Shown: piece by piece, positions 1-11,082 of the stretch | Layout: each line of letters opens with the position of its first letter | Position numbering within the stretch: the stretch's first letter is position 1 | Assembly: GCF_028473665.1 (NCBI RefSeq) | Contig: NZ_CP098774.1 | Location: forward strand, 2,294,001 to 2,358,000 | Direction: 5' to 3' | DNA: 64,000 nucleotides | DNA from: Sphingomonas sp. QA11 | GTDB taxonomy: Bacteria > Pseudomonadota > Alphaproteobacteria > Sphingomonadales > Sphingomonadaceae | Position numbers and translations under genes: made by a program | The notes under the pieces: generated by a model | What the model was told of the DNA's origin: nothing | Databases searched by the model: none | Seen by the model: only the letters and a program-made list of their open reading frames with translations

Positions 1-1187
1 TGAAGGCCGACCAGTCGCTGATCGAGCAGGCGGTCGACATGCTCGCCGCGGCGGAGCGGCCGATCCTCTATACCGGCGGCGGCATCATCAATGCCGGCCC
101 CGCCGCAAGCCAGTTGCTGCGCGAGCTGGCGCGGATCACCGGCGCGCCGGTCACCTCGACCTTGATGGGCCTTGGCGCCTTCCCTGCCACCTCCGACCAG
201 TGGCTCGGCATGCTCGGCATGCACGGCACCTACGAAGCCAATTGGGCGATGAACCAGGCCGACCTGATCCTCTGCCTCGGCGCGCGCTTCGACGATCGCG
301 TCACGGGTCGCCTCGACGCGTTCAGCCCGAACAGTCGCAAGGTGCATGTTGATATCGACCGCTCGTCGGTGAACAAGAATGTCCGGGTCGACCTCCCCAT
401 CATCGCCGATGTCGGCCATGCGCTCGAGGACATGGTCCGCGTCTACAAGGCGCGGCGCCATCCCAAGCCCGATCTGTCCGACTGGTGGCGCCGCATCGCC
501 GGCTGGCGCGCGGTCAAGAGCCTCGACTTCGCGGAGAGCGCGACCGAGATCATGCCGCAGCGCGCGATCAGGGCGCTGTGGGAGGCAACTCAGAAGAAGT
601 CGCCGATCATCACCACCGAGGTTGGCCAGCATCAGATGTGGGCCGCGCAGCATTTCGATTTCGAGGCGCCCAACAAATGGCTCACCTCGGGCGGCCTCGG
701 CACCATGGGCTATGGCCTGCCCGCCGCGATCGGGGCGCAGCTCGGCAATCCCAATTCGCTGGTCATCGACATCGCCGGCGAAGCCTCGATCCAGATGAAC
801 ATCCAGGAGCTTGGCACGGCCACGCAATACCGGCTGCCGGTCAAGGTGTTCATCCTCAACAACCAGTATATGGGCATGGTCCGCCAGTGGCAGGAACTGA
901 CCTATTCGTCGCGTTACGCGGAGAGCTACAGCGATTCCCTGCCCGACTTCGTAAAGCTGGCCGAAGCCTATGGCTGGAAGGGTATCCGCATCGAGCATCC
1001 CGACCAGCTCGACGCCGGCATCGCCGAGATGCTCGCCCATGACGGGCCGGTGATCGTCGACTGCATGGTGGCGAAGCTCGCCAACTGCTTCCCGATGATC
1101 CCCTCGGGCGCCGCCCATACCGACATGATCCTCCAGGCCGCCGAAGTCTCGGGCGAGATGGACGACGAGGCGAAGGCGCTGGTCTGA
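1..1187 (+). CDS. ilvB: Acetolactate synthase large subunit, C-terminal part (5' end outside window)
   Basis: This is the catalytic subunit of acetohydroxyacid synthase, which joins two pyruvates, or pyruvate and 2-oxobutyrate, in the first common step of valine, leucine and isoleucine synthesis. The frame is open from base 3, so the N-terminal pyrimidine-binding domain lies upstream of the window. Visible are the central domain (TGGGIINAG, LGARFDDRVTGR) and the C-terminal TPP domain (GEASIQMNIQEL followed by FILNNQYMGMVRQWQ). The metal-binding motif reads G-E-A where many relatives have G-D-A or G-D-G; I recall such variants in Alphaproteobacteria, so this is not a sign of inactivity. The stop TGA shares its last base with the ilvN start, which indicates translational coupling. 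Confidence 0.97.
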   Translation, partial: KADQSLIEQAVDMLAAAERPILYTGGGIINAGPAASQLLRELARITGAPVTSTLMGLGAFPATSDQWLGMLGMHGTYEANWAMNQADLILCLGARFDDRVTGRLDAFSPNSRKVHVDIDRSSVNKNVRVDLPIIADVGHALEDMVRVYKARRHPKPDLSDWWRRIAGWRAVKSLDFAESATEIMPQRAIRALWEATQKKSPIITTEVGQHQMWAAQHFDFEAPNKWLTSGGLGTMGYGLPAAIGAQLGNPNSLVIDIAGEASIQMNIQELGTATQYRLPVKVFILNNQYMGMVRQWQELTYSSRYAESYSDSLPDFVKLAEAYGWKGIRIEHPDQLDAGIAEMLAHDGPVIVDCMVAKLANCFPMIPSGAAHTDMILQAAEVSGEMDDEAKALV

Positions 1188-1702
1188 TGCACATCAAGGA
1201 AGAAACCGCGAAGCGTCACACGCTGGCGATCATGGTCGACAACGAGCCTGGCATTCTCGCCCGGATCGCCGGCCTGTTCACCGCGCGCGGCTATAATATC
1301 GAGAGCCTGACCGTGTCCGACGTGACCTCGGACAAGGCGGTCAGCCGGATCACCATCGTCACCTCGGCGTCGGATCATGTAATGGAGCAGATCCTCGCCC
1401 AGCTCGACCGGCTGATCCCGGTACATTCGGTGACCGATCTCACCGCGCTCGGTCCGCATGTCGAACGCGAGCTCGCACTGGTGAAGGTCCGCGGCACCGG
1501 CGATCACCGGATCGAGGCGCTCCGCCTCGCCGATGTCTATCGCGCCCGCGTGGTCGATGCGACCACGTCGAGCTTCGTGTTCGAAGTGACCGGCGGGCCG
1601 GAAAAGATCGACACTTTCATCACGCTGATGCGCGAGGTCGGGCTGATCGAAGTCGCCCGTACCGGCATCGTCGCCATCGCCCGGGGGAAAGAGGCGGCGT
1701 AA
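1187..1702 (+). CDS. ilvN: Acetolactate synthase small (regulatory) subunit
   Basis: This 171-residue regulatory subunit of acetohydroxyacid synthase confers feedback control by valine. An ACT domain fills the first 80 or so residues, with the typical run HTLAIMVDNEPGILARIAG and a GYNIESLTV strand, and a C-terminal small-subunit domain follows (GPEKIDTFITLM). Its ATG overlaps the ilvB stop by one base (TGATG), so both subunits should be made from one transcript. The length is normal for the family. The symbol ilvN or ilvH is a matter of naming convention. Confidence 0.97.
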   Translation: MHIKEETAKRHTLAIMVDNEPGILARIAGLFTARGYNIESLTVSDVTSDKAVSRITIVTSASDHVMEQILAQLDRLIPVHSVTDLTALGPHVERELALVKVRGTGDHRIEALRLADVYRARVVDATTSSFVFEVTGGPEKIDTFITLMREVGLIEVARTGIVAIARGKEAA

Positions 1703-1717
1703 ACCCACCAATGTTTC

Positions 1718-2856
<1,139 letters not shown>

Positions 2857-2877
2857 TCGCGCTACGCGCTTTACCGC

Positions 2878-3002
2878 CCGTTCGTGCCGAGTAGCGACCG
2901 GGTAGGCGAAGCCGTATCGAGGGCGCGTATCGAGGTACAGGCGAAGCGCAAGCCCCCTGCCCCTCGATACGCCATCTCGACAAGCTAGCTAGGGACGAAC
3001 GG
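2878..3002. repeat. Dispersed palindromic repeat, family B (copy 1)
   Basis: This 125-bp element has terminal inverted CCGTTCGT and ACGAACGG and internal TATCGAGG and CCTCGATA arms plus CATCTCGACAAGCT. It fills most of the gap between ilvC and yceI. A shorter, better conserved relative lies at 53509-53585 (CCGTTCG, CTGTCGAAG, CTTCGACAAGCT, CGAACGG). It looks like a REP or MITE-like palindrome and no coding function is seen. Confidence 0.75.
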
Positions 3003-3119
3003 ATGTTGGGCGAGCCGCGTCAAGGGCACGCACTGCCAACGGATCGTTTCCGCTTCGGCGCTTGCATTCATGGGGGCCCGCGTCATCTTGGCGCGGCCCT
3101 TCCCCTGTCGGAGACCCCC

Positions 3120-3731
3120 ATGCGTATTGCCCTGATCGCCGTGCTCGCTCTCGCTGCGACGCCGCTCCTTGCCCAGACCCCGGGTGGCCAGCCCGGCGCC
3201 CCAGATCCGACCCGTGTCGTCGCCGGGACCTATGCGGTCGATTCCGGCCACACCCAGGTGTTGTTCACGGTCAACCATCTCGGTTTCACTGAATATACCG
3301 GCCAGTTCACCCAGCCGACCGGAAGCCTGACGCTGGATCCCGCCAATCCGGCCAGGAACAAGGTCGAGGTCACGTTCGCGATCGACAAGGTCTCCACCAC
3401 CGTCGCCGGCCTGGATACCCATCTCAAGGCGCCCGACTTCTTCGACGCGGCGAAATTCCCCGAGGCGAAGTTCGTTTCAACCGGCGTGACGGTGAACGGC
3501 ACGACCGCAACGATCGTCGGCAACCTGACGGTGCACGGCGTGACCAAGCCGGTGACGCTGAACGCTCGCTTCGTCGGCGCCGGCAACGGCCCCATGGGCG
3601 CCAAGAAGCTGAATGTCGGCTTTGCCGCGACGACCAGCATCAAGCGCAGCGATTTCGGGATTTCCTTCGGAATCCCGATGGTCTCCGACAAGGTCGATCT
3701 GGTCATCAACGCCGGCTTCGTCGCTCAATGA
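3120..3731 (+). CDS. YceI-family periplasmic lipid-binding-like protein
   Basis: A 203-residue secreted protein of the YceI family, lipocalin-like beta barrels that bind isoprenoid-type lipids. A cleavable signal peptide ([19 protein letters not shown]) is followed by the YceI domain, with the characteristic opening [20 protein letters not shown] and later [18 protein letters not shown]. The start at 3120 is chosen because the signal peptide begins there; the upstream in-frame codons belong to the repeat and leader. The stop overlaps the start of the next gene by four bases (ATGA). The ligand in this organism cannot be read from sequence. Confidence 0.93.
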   Translation: MRIALIAVLALAATPLLAQTPGGQPGAPDPTRVVAGTYAVDSGHTQVLFTVNHLGFTEYTGQFTQPTGSLTLDPANPARNKVEVTFAIDKVSTTVAGLDTHLKAPDFFDAAKFPEAKFVSTGVTVNGTTATIVGNLTVHGVTKPVTLNARFVGAGNGPMGAKKLNVGFAATTSIKRSDFGISFGIPMVSDKVDLVINAGFVAQ

Positions 3732-4366
3732 GCGATACGGCGCCGTCCGAGGGCGAGGAGGGCCGGCCGGGCATCGGCCGGATCGAGGCCTTCTCGGACG
3801 GTGTCGTCGCCATCATCGTGACGATCATGGTGCTTGAGCTCCATCCGCCCATTTCCGAGGGGATGGACAAGCTCTGGACGCTGTGGCCGGTGTTCCTCGC
3901 CTATGTGCTCAGCTACGCCTATGTCGCGATCTACTGGGTCAATCATCACCGGCTCTTCACGCACGCGACGCGTGTCACCAACGGCCTGATCTGGTCGAAC
4001 ATGCTGTTACTGTTCGCGCTGTCACTGGTGCCCTTTTCAACCTCCTATCTCGGCGAGCATCACTTCAACCTTTCCTCCACATTGCTCTATCTGGCGACGA
4101 TGCTGTTGCCGTCAGGTGCCTATATGTGGCTCCAGGCGACGATCCGCCGCACCGGCAAACAGGGTCCGGCAGCACAGACCTATTACCGGCAATATGCCCG
4201 CAAGGGCCTCGTCGCGGGGCTGCTCTATCTCCTGGGCATCCCCCTCTCCTTCCTCTCGCCCTGGCTCGGCATCGCCTGCGCGGCGCTGGTCGCCCTCCTC
4301 TGGTTCCTGCCCGACGGCCCGTTCGACCGGTTGTTCGACGGACGGGCTGGACATCGGGCGCCGTGA
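3728..4366 (+). CDS. TMEM175-family (DUF1211) membrane protein, probable cation channel
   Basis: A 212-residue integral membrane protein of the TMEM175 family, whose bacterial members form tetrameric potassium-permeable channels. The hallmark R-x-x-x-F-S-D is present as [20 protein letters not shown] in the first helix, followed by further hydrophobic segments around residues 55-75, 90-107, 119-136, 163-180 and 186-200. YWVNHHRLF after helix 2 is also typical. It overlaps the yceI stop by four bases, so the two are co-translated. The link between the two functions is unknown. Confidence 0.9.
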   Translation: MSDTAPSEGEEGRPGIGRIEAFSDGVVAIIVTIMVLELHPPISEGMDKLWTLWPVFLAYVLSYAYVAIYWVNHHRLFTHATRVTNGLIWSNMLLLFALSLVPFSTSYLGEHHFNLSSTLLYLATMLLPSGAYMWLQATIRRTGKQGPAAQTYYRQYARKGLVAGLLYLLGIPLSFLSPWLGIACAALVALLWFLPDGPFDRLFDGRAGHRAP

Positions 4367-4385
4367 CACGGTAACGGGTGTCGCA

Positions 4386-4433
4386 ATGACGCAGGCCATC
4401 CGCCTTCCGCTGCTTCGACTTACGCGCCCTTAG
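4386..4433 (+). CDS. Candidate leucine-rich leader peptide upstream of leuA
   Basis: A 15-codon ORF reading MTQAIRLPLLRLTRP, with four leucine codons (CTT, CTG, CTT, CTT) within seven positions. It ends in a TAG that lies inside a hairpin (4423-4438). It starts 20 bp after the TMEM175 gene and ends 89 bp before leuA. Leader peptides rich in the regulated amino acid control leu operons in Proteobacteria; the assignment here is inference. No convincing Shine-Dalgarno is seen ahead of the ATG, which lowers confidence. Confidence 0.45.
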   Translation: MTQAIRLPLLRLTRP

Positions 4434-4481
4434 GCGCGACCTTCGACGTGCGCCTCGGGCGCGCGCGACCCGCCTAAGGGC
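4423..4481 (+). promoter_or_regulatory. Competing RNA hairpins in the leuA leader (attenuator candidate)
   Basis: Three arms are visible. CGCGCC-CTTA-GGCGCG (4423-4438) is a perfect hairpin that overlaps the leader peptide stop codon. GCGCC-TCG-GGCGC (4450-4462) is a second hairpin. CGCCTAAGGGC (4471-4481) is perfectly complementary to GCCCTTAGGCG (4426-4436), so the first and third arms can pair only when the first local hairpin is open. There is no U-run after the third arm, so control would have to be translational or Rho-dependent rather than classical intrinsic termination. Confidence 0.45.
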
Positions 4482-4522
4482 CTCTTCGACCCAAAGACCC
4501 CCGCGAGCCGCGAGAACGAACC

Positions 4523-6181
4523 ATGCTGCGTGACCCTTCGACCAAATACCGCCCCTTTCCCCAGATCGACCTGCCCAACCGGGAATGGCCGTCGCGAACC
4601 ATCGTCCAGCCGCCGCGCTGGCTCTCCACCGATCTGCGCGACGGCAACCAGGCGCTGATCGATCCGATGGACGGCGAGAAGAAGACCCGCTTCTTCGACC
4701 TGATCTGCAAGGTCGGCATCAAGGAGATCGAGGTCGGCTTTCCCAGTGCCGGCGCGACCGAGTTCGATTTCATCTCCGGCCTGGTCAAGACCGGCCGCAT
4801 TCCGGATGACGTGACGATTCAGGTCCTCACCCAGTCGCGCCGCGACCTGATCGAGACCAGCTTCGAATCCTTGCGCGGCGCGCCGAAGGCGATCGTCCAT
4901 CTCTACAATGCGGTCAGCCCGGCCTGGCGCAAGATCGTGTTCGGCATGAGCCGCGACGAGGTCCGCCAGATCGCGGTCGACGGCGCGAAGATCCTGCGCG
5001 ATTGCGCCGCCGCGCAGCCCGACACGGACTGGCATTTCGAATATTCGCCGGAAACCTTCTCGACGGCCGAACTCGATTTCTCGGTCGAGGTCTGCGAGGC
5101 GGTGATGGACGTGCTGCGCCCTAACCCGGATCATCCGCTGATCCTGAACCTGCCGGCAACGGTCGAGTGCGCCACGCCGAACATCTATGCCGACCAGATC
5201 GAATGGTTCGGCAAGAATATCCGCAACCGCGACAGCATCGTCATCAGCCTTCACCCGCACAATGACCGGGGCACCGGCGTCGCCGCGGCGGAACTCGGCC
5301 TGATGGCCGGCGCCGACCGCGTCGAGGGCTGCCTGCTCGGCAATGGCGAGCGCACCGGCAATTGCGACCTGGTGACGGTCGCGCTCAACATGTACACGCA
5401 AGGGATTGATCCGAAGCTGGATTTCTCGGACATCGACGAGATCATCAACACCGTCACCTATTGCAACCAGCTCCCCGTCCACCCACGCCACCCCTATGCC
5501 GGCGAACTGGTCTTCACCGCTTTTTCGGGAAGCCATCAGGACGCGATCAAGAAGGGCTTTGCCGCCCAGTCAGCGCGCAACGACGATTTCTGGGAAGTCC
5601 CCTACCTCCCGATCGACCCTGCGGATCTCGGCCGCAGCTATGAGGCGGTGATCCGGGTCAACTCGCAATCCGGCAAGGGCGGCGTCGCCTGGGTGATCGA
5701 GCAGGACAAGGGCCTGAAGCTGCCCAAGCGCCTCCAGGCCGATCTCAGCCGTCACGTTCAGGCAATGGCGGACGAAACAAGCCGCGAGCTCAACGCCGAT
5801 GATATCTGGAACGCCTTCCAGAAGGCCTATCTCGCCAAGCCGGACGACCGCTTCACGTTGCTCGACTATCATGAGAGCGGCGCCGCGGGTGACCGCCTGT
5901 TCGTCGGCCGCGTCGCGATCGGCGGCGAGGAACGCTCGATCTCGGGGCGCGGCAACGGCCTGATCTCGGGCATCATCGCCGCGCTCGGCGATACGACTGG
6001 GCCTCAGCTCGATGTTGTCGACTACAGCGAGCACGCCATCGGCCACGGCGCCGACGCGCAGGCCGCGGCCTATGTCGAATGCCGCACGGCGGATGGCCGC
6101 ACGGTCTTCGGCGTCGGCATCGATGCTGACATCGCGACAGCGTCGGTCAGGGCGGTCCTCAGCGCGGCGAACGCGGTCTAG
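4523..6181 (+). CDS. leuA: 2-isopropylmalate synthase (long LeuA type)
   Basis: This enzyme condenses acetyl-CoA with 2-oxoisovalerate in the first committed step of leucine synthesis. The 552-residue protein is of the longer LeuA class also seen in actinobacteria and some Alphaproteobacteria (N-terminal run [19 protein letters not shown]). The HMGL-like catalytic barrel contains [12 protein letters not shown] with the catalytic Arg-Asp, the metal ligands HPHNDRGTG, and [11 protein letters not shown]. The C-terminal 120 or so residues form the LeuA allosteric domain that binds leucine. It sits downstream of the candidate leader peptide and may be regulated by it. Confidence 0.96.
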   Translation: MLRDPSTKYRPFPQIDLPNREWPSRTIVQPPRWLSTDLRDGNQALIDPMDGEKKTRFFDLICKVGIKEIEVGFPSAGATEFDFISGLVKTGRIPDDVTIQVLTQSRRDLIETSFESLRGAPKAIVHLYNAVSPAWRKIVFGMSRDEVRQIAVDGAKILRDCAAAQPDTDWHFEYSPETFSTAELDFSVEVCEAVMDVLRPNPDHPLILNLPATVECATPNIYADQIEWFGKNIRNRDSIVISLHPHNDRGTGVAAAELGLMAGADRVEGCLLGNGERTGNCDLVTVALNMYTQGIDPKLDFSDIDEIINTVTYCNQLPVHPRHPYAGELVFTAFSGSHQDAIKKGFAAQSARNDDFWEVPYLPIDPADLGRSYEAVIRVNSQSGKGGVAWVIEQDKGLKLPKRLQADLSRHVQAMADETSRELNADDIWNAFQKAYLAKPDDRFTLLDYHESGAAGDRLFVGRVAIGGEERSISGRGNGLISGIIAALGDTTGPQLDVVDYSEHAIGHGADAQAAAYVECRTADGRTVFGVGIDADIATASVRAVLSAANAV

Positions 6182-6272
6182 CCTGCCCCGGTGCGCCATT
6201 GCGCCCCGTGAAACGCCACCATAGGTTGCGCGCCGTGGCACCGACGCCGCGGGCAATGGGGGCTCGAACGGG

Positions 6273-6611
6273 ATGACTCGCATGATGGCTTCGGCCCTGC
6301 TGGCCGGGAGTGCGTTGGCGCTGAGCGCGTGTGTCGCCAGCCTCGCCGTCGGCGCCGCCGGCATGGCGGCCCGCGGCGTGGCGGGGACACCGACGAACAA
6401 CGAACAGGCGCATCCCGCGGCAGCGACTGACTGTAGCACCCGTGCATCGCATTACGGCAAGGTGAGCATCATCGATGTCGAGCAGCGCAGCCCAAGCAAG
6501 ATCGTCGTCTGGGGGACGGCGGACGACGGCAAGCAACGACGCTCGTTCGAGTGCAGCTACGGGACCAAAATCACCGGTTTCAAATTGCGGCCGATCGCAT
6601 CGCCCAGATAA
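6273..6611 (+). CDS. Small predicted lipoprotein of unknown function
   Basis: A 112-residue protein with a lipoprotein signal: a hydrophobic stretch followed by the lipobox L-S-A-C at about residues 17-20. The mature part has two further cysteines (DCSTRASHYG and FECSYG), which could form a disulfide in the periplasm. The last 55 residues form an apparently compact domain (VSIIDVEQRSPSKIVVWGTADDG, then KITGFKLRP). I do not recognise the family. It lies between leuA and the convergent paoC gene, whose stop is 28 bp away. Confidence 0.65.
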   Translation: MTRMMASALLAGSALALSACVASLAVGAAGMAARGVAGTPTNNEQAHPAAATDCSTRASHYGKVSIIDVEQRSPSKIVVWGTADDGKQRRSFECSYGTKITGFKLRPIASPR

Positions 6612-6639
6612 CGGCGACGGAAGACAGGCAAGAATCGTC

Positions 6640-8844
6640 TCACGCGATCTCCGGCAACCGGTCGAGATGCTTGTCGAGCGTGATCGGATAGTCGCGCACG
6701 CGCACGCCGGTGGCATTGTAGATCGCATTGGCGATCGCTGCTCCGACCCCGCACAGGCCCAGCTCGCCGACGCCCTTGGCCTTCATCGGCGAGGAGATCG
6801 GATCGACCTCATCAAGGAAGATCACCTCCTGATGCGGGATGTCGGCGTGCACCGGCACTTCATAGCTGGCAAGGTCGTGGTTGACGAAGAAGCCGAAGCG
6901 CTTGTCGACCGCCAGTTCCTCCATCAGCGCGGCGCCGACGCCCATCGTCATCGCGCCGATCATCTGGCTTCGCGCCGCCTTGGGGTTTAGGATTCGACCG
7001 GCGGCGCACACCGCCAGCATGCGCCGGACGCGCGTCTCCCCGGTGAAGCCGTCGACCGCCACTTCGACGAAATGGCCGGCAAAGGTCGATTGCTGATACT
7101 GCTTGTCGAGCGTGCCATATTCGATGCCGTCCTCGACCACGATCTCGCCGTCACGCGCTGCATCGCCCAACGCGGCGCTGCGCTTGCCCGATCGAACCTT
7201 GCCGTCGGCAAAGGCGCTGTCGGCCGGATTGAAGCCCAATCGCTGCGCCACCGTCTCGCGCAGTTTCATGCAGGCCGCATAGACGCCGGCGGTCGAGTTG
7301 TTCGCCCCCCATTGGCCGCCCGAGCCAGCCGAGGCAGGGAAGTCGGAATCGCCAAGTTTCACCACCACTCTGTCGATCCCGATGCCCATCGTCTCCGCCG
7401 CGGTCTGTGCCAGGATCGTGTAGGTGCCGGTGCCGATATCGGTCATGTCGGTCTCGATCGTCACCACGCCCTTCCCGTCAAGCCGAACCCGCGCGGCCGA
7501 CTTCATCAGCAGGTTGTTGCGAAAGCCCGCCGCGACCCCCATGCCGATCAGCCAGCGTCCCTCCCGCACCGATGCCGGCTTGGCGTTGCGGCGATCCCAG
7601 CCGAATCGCTCGGCCCCCAGTTTCAGGCACTCGACAAGCTGTCGCTGCGAGAATCTGCGGTCAGGCTTTGCCGGATCGACCTGCGTGTCGTTCAGGATGC
7701 GGAACTGCACCGGGTCGATCCCCAGCTTTTCCGCCATCTCGTCCATCGCAATCTCAAGCGCCATCAGCCCGGGGGCCTCGCCCGGCGCGCGCATCGCATT
7801 GCCCTCCGGCAGGTCGAGCTCGGCAAGCCGCATCGCGGTCAGCCGGTTCTCGCCGGCATAGAGCAATTTGGTCTGCTGGACCGCTGCCTCGGGGTCTCCG
7901 CCGGGCAGGTTTCCCGATACGCTTTCGTGCGCGATCGCGGTGATCCTGCCCTCGCGCGTGGCGCCCAGCCGGATGCGCTGGATCGTCGCCGGCCGGTGAG
8001 TCGCATTGTTGATCATCATGGGGCGAGGCATCGCGAGCTTGACCGGGCGCTTCGCCGCTTTTGCTCCAAGCGCGGCCAGGATCGCATCGGCGCGCAGGAA
8101 CAGCTTGCCGCCGAACCCGCCGCCGATGAACGGGGAATCGAGCCGCACATTCTCCTTGGGGATGCCCAGGGTCTTGGCCACGTCTCCCTTGGTCCAGGCG
8201 ATCATCTGGTTCGACGTCCAAAGGGTCAGCTTGTCGCTTTCCCAGGCGGCGATCGTCGCGAACGGCTCCATCATGGCGTGGGATTCGTCGGGCGTCGTAT
8301 AGCTCGCGTCGAGCGTCACCGGTGCCGACGCGAAGGCCGCCTCGAAATTGCCTACCCGCGCGATCTTCGGTGCACCGTTATCACTTTTATAGGCGGCTTC
8401 AGGCGCCAGCGCTGCCAGGTCGAAACGCCCCTTGGCCCTGCTATACTCGACCCGCACCAGATTGGCGGCGGCGCGGGCCTGCTCGAACGTCTCGGCCACG
8501 ACGATCGCGATCGCCTGGTGATAATGTTCGACCACCGGGCCGCCGAACAGCGAGGCGGTATTGAAATTGCCCTTGGGCAGCTTCGGCATGTCGAGCGTGG
8601 TGACCACCGCCAGCACCCCCGGCGCCGCCTTCGCCTCGTCCGTGTCCATTCGGTCGATCCGGCCCTTGGCGATCGCGCTGCCGACCAGATAGCCATAGGC
8701 CTGGTTCGGCACCGCATCGTGCCGCTCATAGGCATAGGGTGCCGACCCGGTGGTCTTGAGCGGGCCGTCGATCCGGTCGGTCGGCTTGCCGATCACCTTG
8801 AGCTGGTCGATCGGGTTGGTGCCCGCTGGCGTGTCGAACTTCAT
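6640..8844 (-). CDS. paoC: Periplasmic aldehyde oxidoreductase, molybdenum cofactor-binding subunit (PaoC-like)
   Basis: The large subunit of a xanthine oxidase-family molybdoenzyme that oxidises aldehydes to acids. The 734-residue length and the N-terminus [19 protein letters not shown] match the E. coli PaoC (YagR) type. Cofactor-contacting segments are visible ([36 protein letters not shown]) and the catalytic glutamate lies in [11 protein letters not shown] near the C-terminus. It is the last gene of paoABC, and its start overlaps the paoB stop by four bases. It probably reaches the periplasm with PaoA, which carries the Tat signal. The substrate range is not readable. Confidence 0.9.
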   Translation of the reverse strand: MKFDTPAGTNPIDQLKVIGKPTDRIDGPLKTTGSAPYAYERHDAVPNQAYGYLVGSAIAKGRIDRMDTDEAKAAPGVLAVVTTLDMPKLPKGNFNTASLFGGPVVEHYHQAIAIVVAETFEQARAAANLVRVEYSRAKGRFDLAALAPEAAYKSDNGAPKIARVGNFEAAFASAPVTLDASYTTPDESHAMMEPFATIAAWESDKLTLWTSNQMIAWTKGDVAKTLGIPKENVRLDSPFIGGGFGGKLFLRADAILAALGAKAAKRPVKLAMPRPMMINNATHRPATIQRIRLGATREGRITAIAHESVSGNLPGGDPEAAVQQTKLLYAGENRLTAMRLAELDLPEGNAMRAPGEAPGLMALEIAMDEMAEKLGIDPVQFRILNDTQVDPAKPDRRFSQRQLVECLKLGAERFGWDRRNAKPASVREGRWLIGMGVAAGFRNNLLMKSAARVRLDGKGVVTIETDMTDIGTGTYTILAQTAAETMGIGIDRVVVKLGDSDFPASAGSGGQWGANNSTAGVYAACMKLRETVAQRLGFNPADSAFADGKVRSGKRSAALGDAARDGEIVVEDGIEYGTLDKQYQQSTFAGHFVEVAVDGFTGETRVRRMLAVCAAGRILNPKAARSQMIGAMTMGVGAALMEELAVDKRFGFFVNHDLASYEVPVHADIPHQEVIFLDEVDPISSPMKAKGVGELGLCGVGAAIANAIYNATGVRVRDYPITLDKHLDRLPEIA

Positions 8845-9797
8845 GCTTGGCTCCTCGCGTCGCTCATCACCGCCGCGATCGTTCGCTCGACCAGCGGCAG
8901 CTTGAAGGCATTGTCATGGGTTGGTCGGGCATCCGCGAGCAGGTGCGCGGCAACCGCCTTCGCGCCGCGCGGTATCGATGTCTCCGCGGCTTCGACCCGC
9001 CATGGTTTCGGCGCGATGCCGCCAACCGCGACCCGCCCGGTGCCGTCAGGCCGGATCACTGCCGCCACCGATACGAGCGCAAAGGCGTAGGACGCCCGGT
9101 CGCGCACCTTGTGGTAGAGATGCGTGCCCCCGATCGGTCTCGGCAGGGTGACTCCGGTGATCAGTTCGCCACGCCGTAGCCCCGTCTCGATATGCGGGGT
9201 CTTGCCCGGCAAATGATGGAAATCGGCGATCGGAATGGAGCGCGTCGTTCCCCTCGCATTGACTGTCTCGACCATCGCATCGAGCAGCCGAAGCGCCACC
9301 GCCATGTCGCCGGGATAGGTCGCGATGCAGGCATCGCTTGTCCCGATCACGGCAAGCTGCCGGCTGAATCCGCCGATCGCCGCGCAGCCTGAGCCCGGCT
9401 TGCGCTTGTTGCACGCCTGGTTGGTGTCGTAGAAATAGGGGCAGCGCGTCCGCTGGAGCAGATTGCCCGCGGTCGTCGCCTTGTTCCGCAACTGCCCGCT
9501 CGCGCCCGCCACGATCGCGCGGGTCAGCACGCCATAGTCCCGCCGGATTCGATCGTCCGATGCAAGCGCGGTGTTCGTCACCAGCGCGCCGATCCGCACG
9601 CCGCCTTCGGCCATCTTCTCGATCCGGTCGAGCTTGAGCGGGCCCACATCGACGAGATGCGCCGGCGCCTCGATCTCGAGCTTCATCAGGTCGAGCAGAT
9701 TGGTGCCGCCGGCGATGAACTTGGCGCCCGGCGTCCGCTCGACAGCCGCCGCGGCCGCGGCGGGCGTCTCGGCGCGCTCGTAGCTGAAGGGTTTCAT
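8841..9797 (-). CDS. paoB: Periplasmic aldehyde oxidoreductase, FAD-binding subunit (PaoB-like)
   Basis: The 318-residue FAD subunit of the molybdenum hydroxylase, passing electrons from the iron-sulfur subunit to the acceptor. The FAD-binding PCMH segment is clear ([20 protein letters not shown]). A cysteine-containing insert, [21 protein letters not shown], corresponds to the extra 4Fe-4S site known in E. coli PaoB. I chose ATG 9797 ([12 protein letters not shown]), which overlaps the paoA stop by four bases; the upstream open frame is an antisense-like extension with no homology. The length equals that of E. coli PaoB. Confidence 0.9.
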   Translation of the reverse strand: MKPFSYERAETPAAAAAAVERTPGAKFIAGGTNLLDLMKLEIEAPAHLVDVGPLKLDRIEKMAEGGVRIGALVTNTALASDDRIRRDYGVLTRAIVAGASGQLRNKATTAGNLLQRTRCPYFYDTNQACNKRKPGSGCAAIGGFSRQLAVIGTSDACIATYPGDMAVALRLLDAMVETVNARGTTRSIPIADFHHLPGKTPHIETGLRRGELITGVTLPRPIGGTHLYHKVRDRASYAFALVSVAAVIRPDGTGRVAVGGIAPKPWRVEAAETSIPRGAKAVAAHLLADARPTHDNAFKLPLVERTIAAVMSDARSQA

Positions 9798-10423
9798 GCC
9801 GCCCCTCCCGCGATGTCGGCCATTGCCTCGGCGATGTTCGAATAGGCGCCGCAGCGGCAGATATTGCCGCTCATCCGCTCGCGCATCTCGATGTTGGTGG
9901 CTTTCGGCCGCTCGGTCAGGCTGGCCGAGACATGGCTCGGCACGCCTGCCCTGATCTCGCCCAGCACCGCCACCGCCGAGCAGATCTGGCCGGGCGTGCA
10001 ATAGCCGCACTGATATCCGTCATGCCTGATGAAAGCCGCCTGCATCGGATGCAGGTCGCCCGGCGTGCCCAGGCCCTCGATCGTGGTGACCTTGTCCCCC
10101 TCGTGCATCACCGCCAGGGTCAGGCAGGAGTTGATCCGCTTGCCCTCGACGAGCACCGTACAGGCGCCGCACTGGCCATGATCGCACCCCTTCTTCGTGC
10201 CGGTAAGCTGCAGATGCTCGCGCAGCGCGTCGAGCAACGTCGTGCGGGTATCAAGCTCAAGCTCCCGACGCTTGCCGTTCACCTCGAGCGAGACCATCAT
10301 CATCGACGGCGTCGCACGCCGCGGCACGTCCTGCGCCTCTGCCTTGGGAACGGCAGTAAGCGCGGCCGTGGCGGCGGTGACCGCCAGAACGCCGCGGCGG
10401 GATATTTCCAGGTCGCCAGCCAT
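9794..10423 (-). CDS. paoA: Periplasmic aldehyde oxidoreductase, 2Fe-2S subunit with Tat signal (PaoA-like)
   Basis: The iron-sulfur subunit of the PaoABC-type enzyme. A Tat signal peptide ([16 protein letters not shown]) precedes two 2Fe-2S domains: a plant ferredoxin-like one ([22 protein letters not shown]) and the helical C-terminal one ([14 protein letters not shown], then NICRCGAY). All eight cluster cysteines are present. Two starts are possible; 10423 has AGAGG about 12 bases upstream, whereas for 10435 (MNPDMAGD) it would abut the ATG. It is the first gene of the operon. No paoD-like maturation gene follows paoC in this window. Confidence 0.88.
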   Translation of the reverse strand: MAGDLEISRRGVLAVTAATAALTAVPKAEAQDVPRRATPSMMMVSLEVNGKRRELELDTRTTLLDALREHLQLTGTKKGCDHGQCGACTVLVEGKRINSCLTLAVMHEGDKVTTIEGLGTPGDLHPMQAAFIRHDGYQCGYCTPGQICSAVAVLGEIRAGVPSHVSASLTERPKATNIEMRERMSGNICRCGAYSNIAEAMADIAGGAA

Positions 10424-11082
10424 ATCGGGATTCATCCTCTGCAGAGTCGTGGGAACAGCGAATTCGGACGAGGCACCCCGCGACCGGGGTACCTCTACCG
10501 ATACCAACGCACGACACCGCCCCGCGATGCGCCGATACGATACCGGACCATATCATCGTGCTTCGCAAGCGGTGGCAATATCATTCTGGCCGGCGATATC
10601 AGGCACCGCCGGTCGGCAGGAACCCGGCCTGTGACTTTCCCACCCCGTGCCTCGGCCATAATGTTATCGAGAGGTTGACGCCTCGTGCCTAAGCCATCGC
10701 GCCGCCTGCGATTCAATTCATCCCGCTTCGGTGGTGGAATCGCACCGAGTTTCCTCCGCCGCGGTTCGCCCGCAAAAGGAGCAGAACTCGAAGAACAGAT
10801 TTCGTCTCTCGAGTAACGCCGGATGAAAATACGATGCCACTTGCGAAAATATTTGAAAACTCGTGTAGAAAGATGTCAGTTCGGCTTCCGCTCCGCTATC
10901 TTCCGAAGCATGTAACGCAAATGATCCCGGCACCATTATGCAATAGAATCAGCACAGCTCCAAGGAAACGCCCGAATCCGCCTCCCTCGTCGGTGGGTCG
11001 CATAAATCCGCGAATATTTACCGGTTTTCCGCAGATCGCCGCATTTCCCAACATGGATTCGTCGCGAATACTGGGCAATTGG
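10424..11082. other. Long intergenic region, no supported gene
   Basis: About 660 bp between paoA and folB, less GC-rich than its neighbours, particularly at 10780-11060. Two tiny ORFs exist (a 43-codon GTG-start frame at 10685-10816 with GAGAGG ten bases upstream, and a 30-codon frame from 10823) but neither shows a recognisable protein signal. The paoABC promoter is expected in the first 200 bp. The rest could be remnants of a lost gene; I see nothing else that I can support. Confidence 0.5.

Noticed and set aside
7072..9090. A 672-codon open frame on the plus strand opposite paoC/paoB
   Set aside because: It is an antisense frame kept open by GC-rich codon structure; its translation is Arg/His/Gly-rich without domains, while paoB and paoC on the other strand match known families over full length.
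10685..10816. A 43-codon GTG-start ORF with GAGAGG upstream in the empty region
   Set aside because: No recognisable protein character, and the upstream purine run is not specific in this GC-rich DNA; kept only as a possibility.
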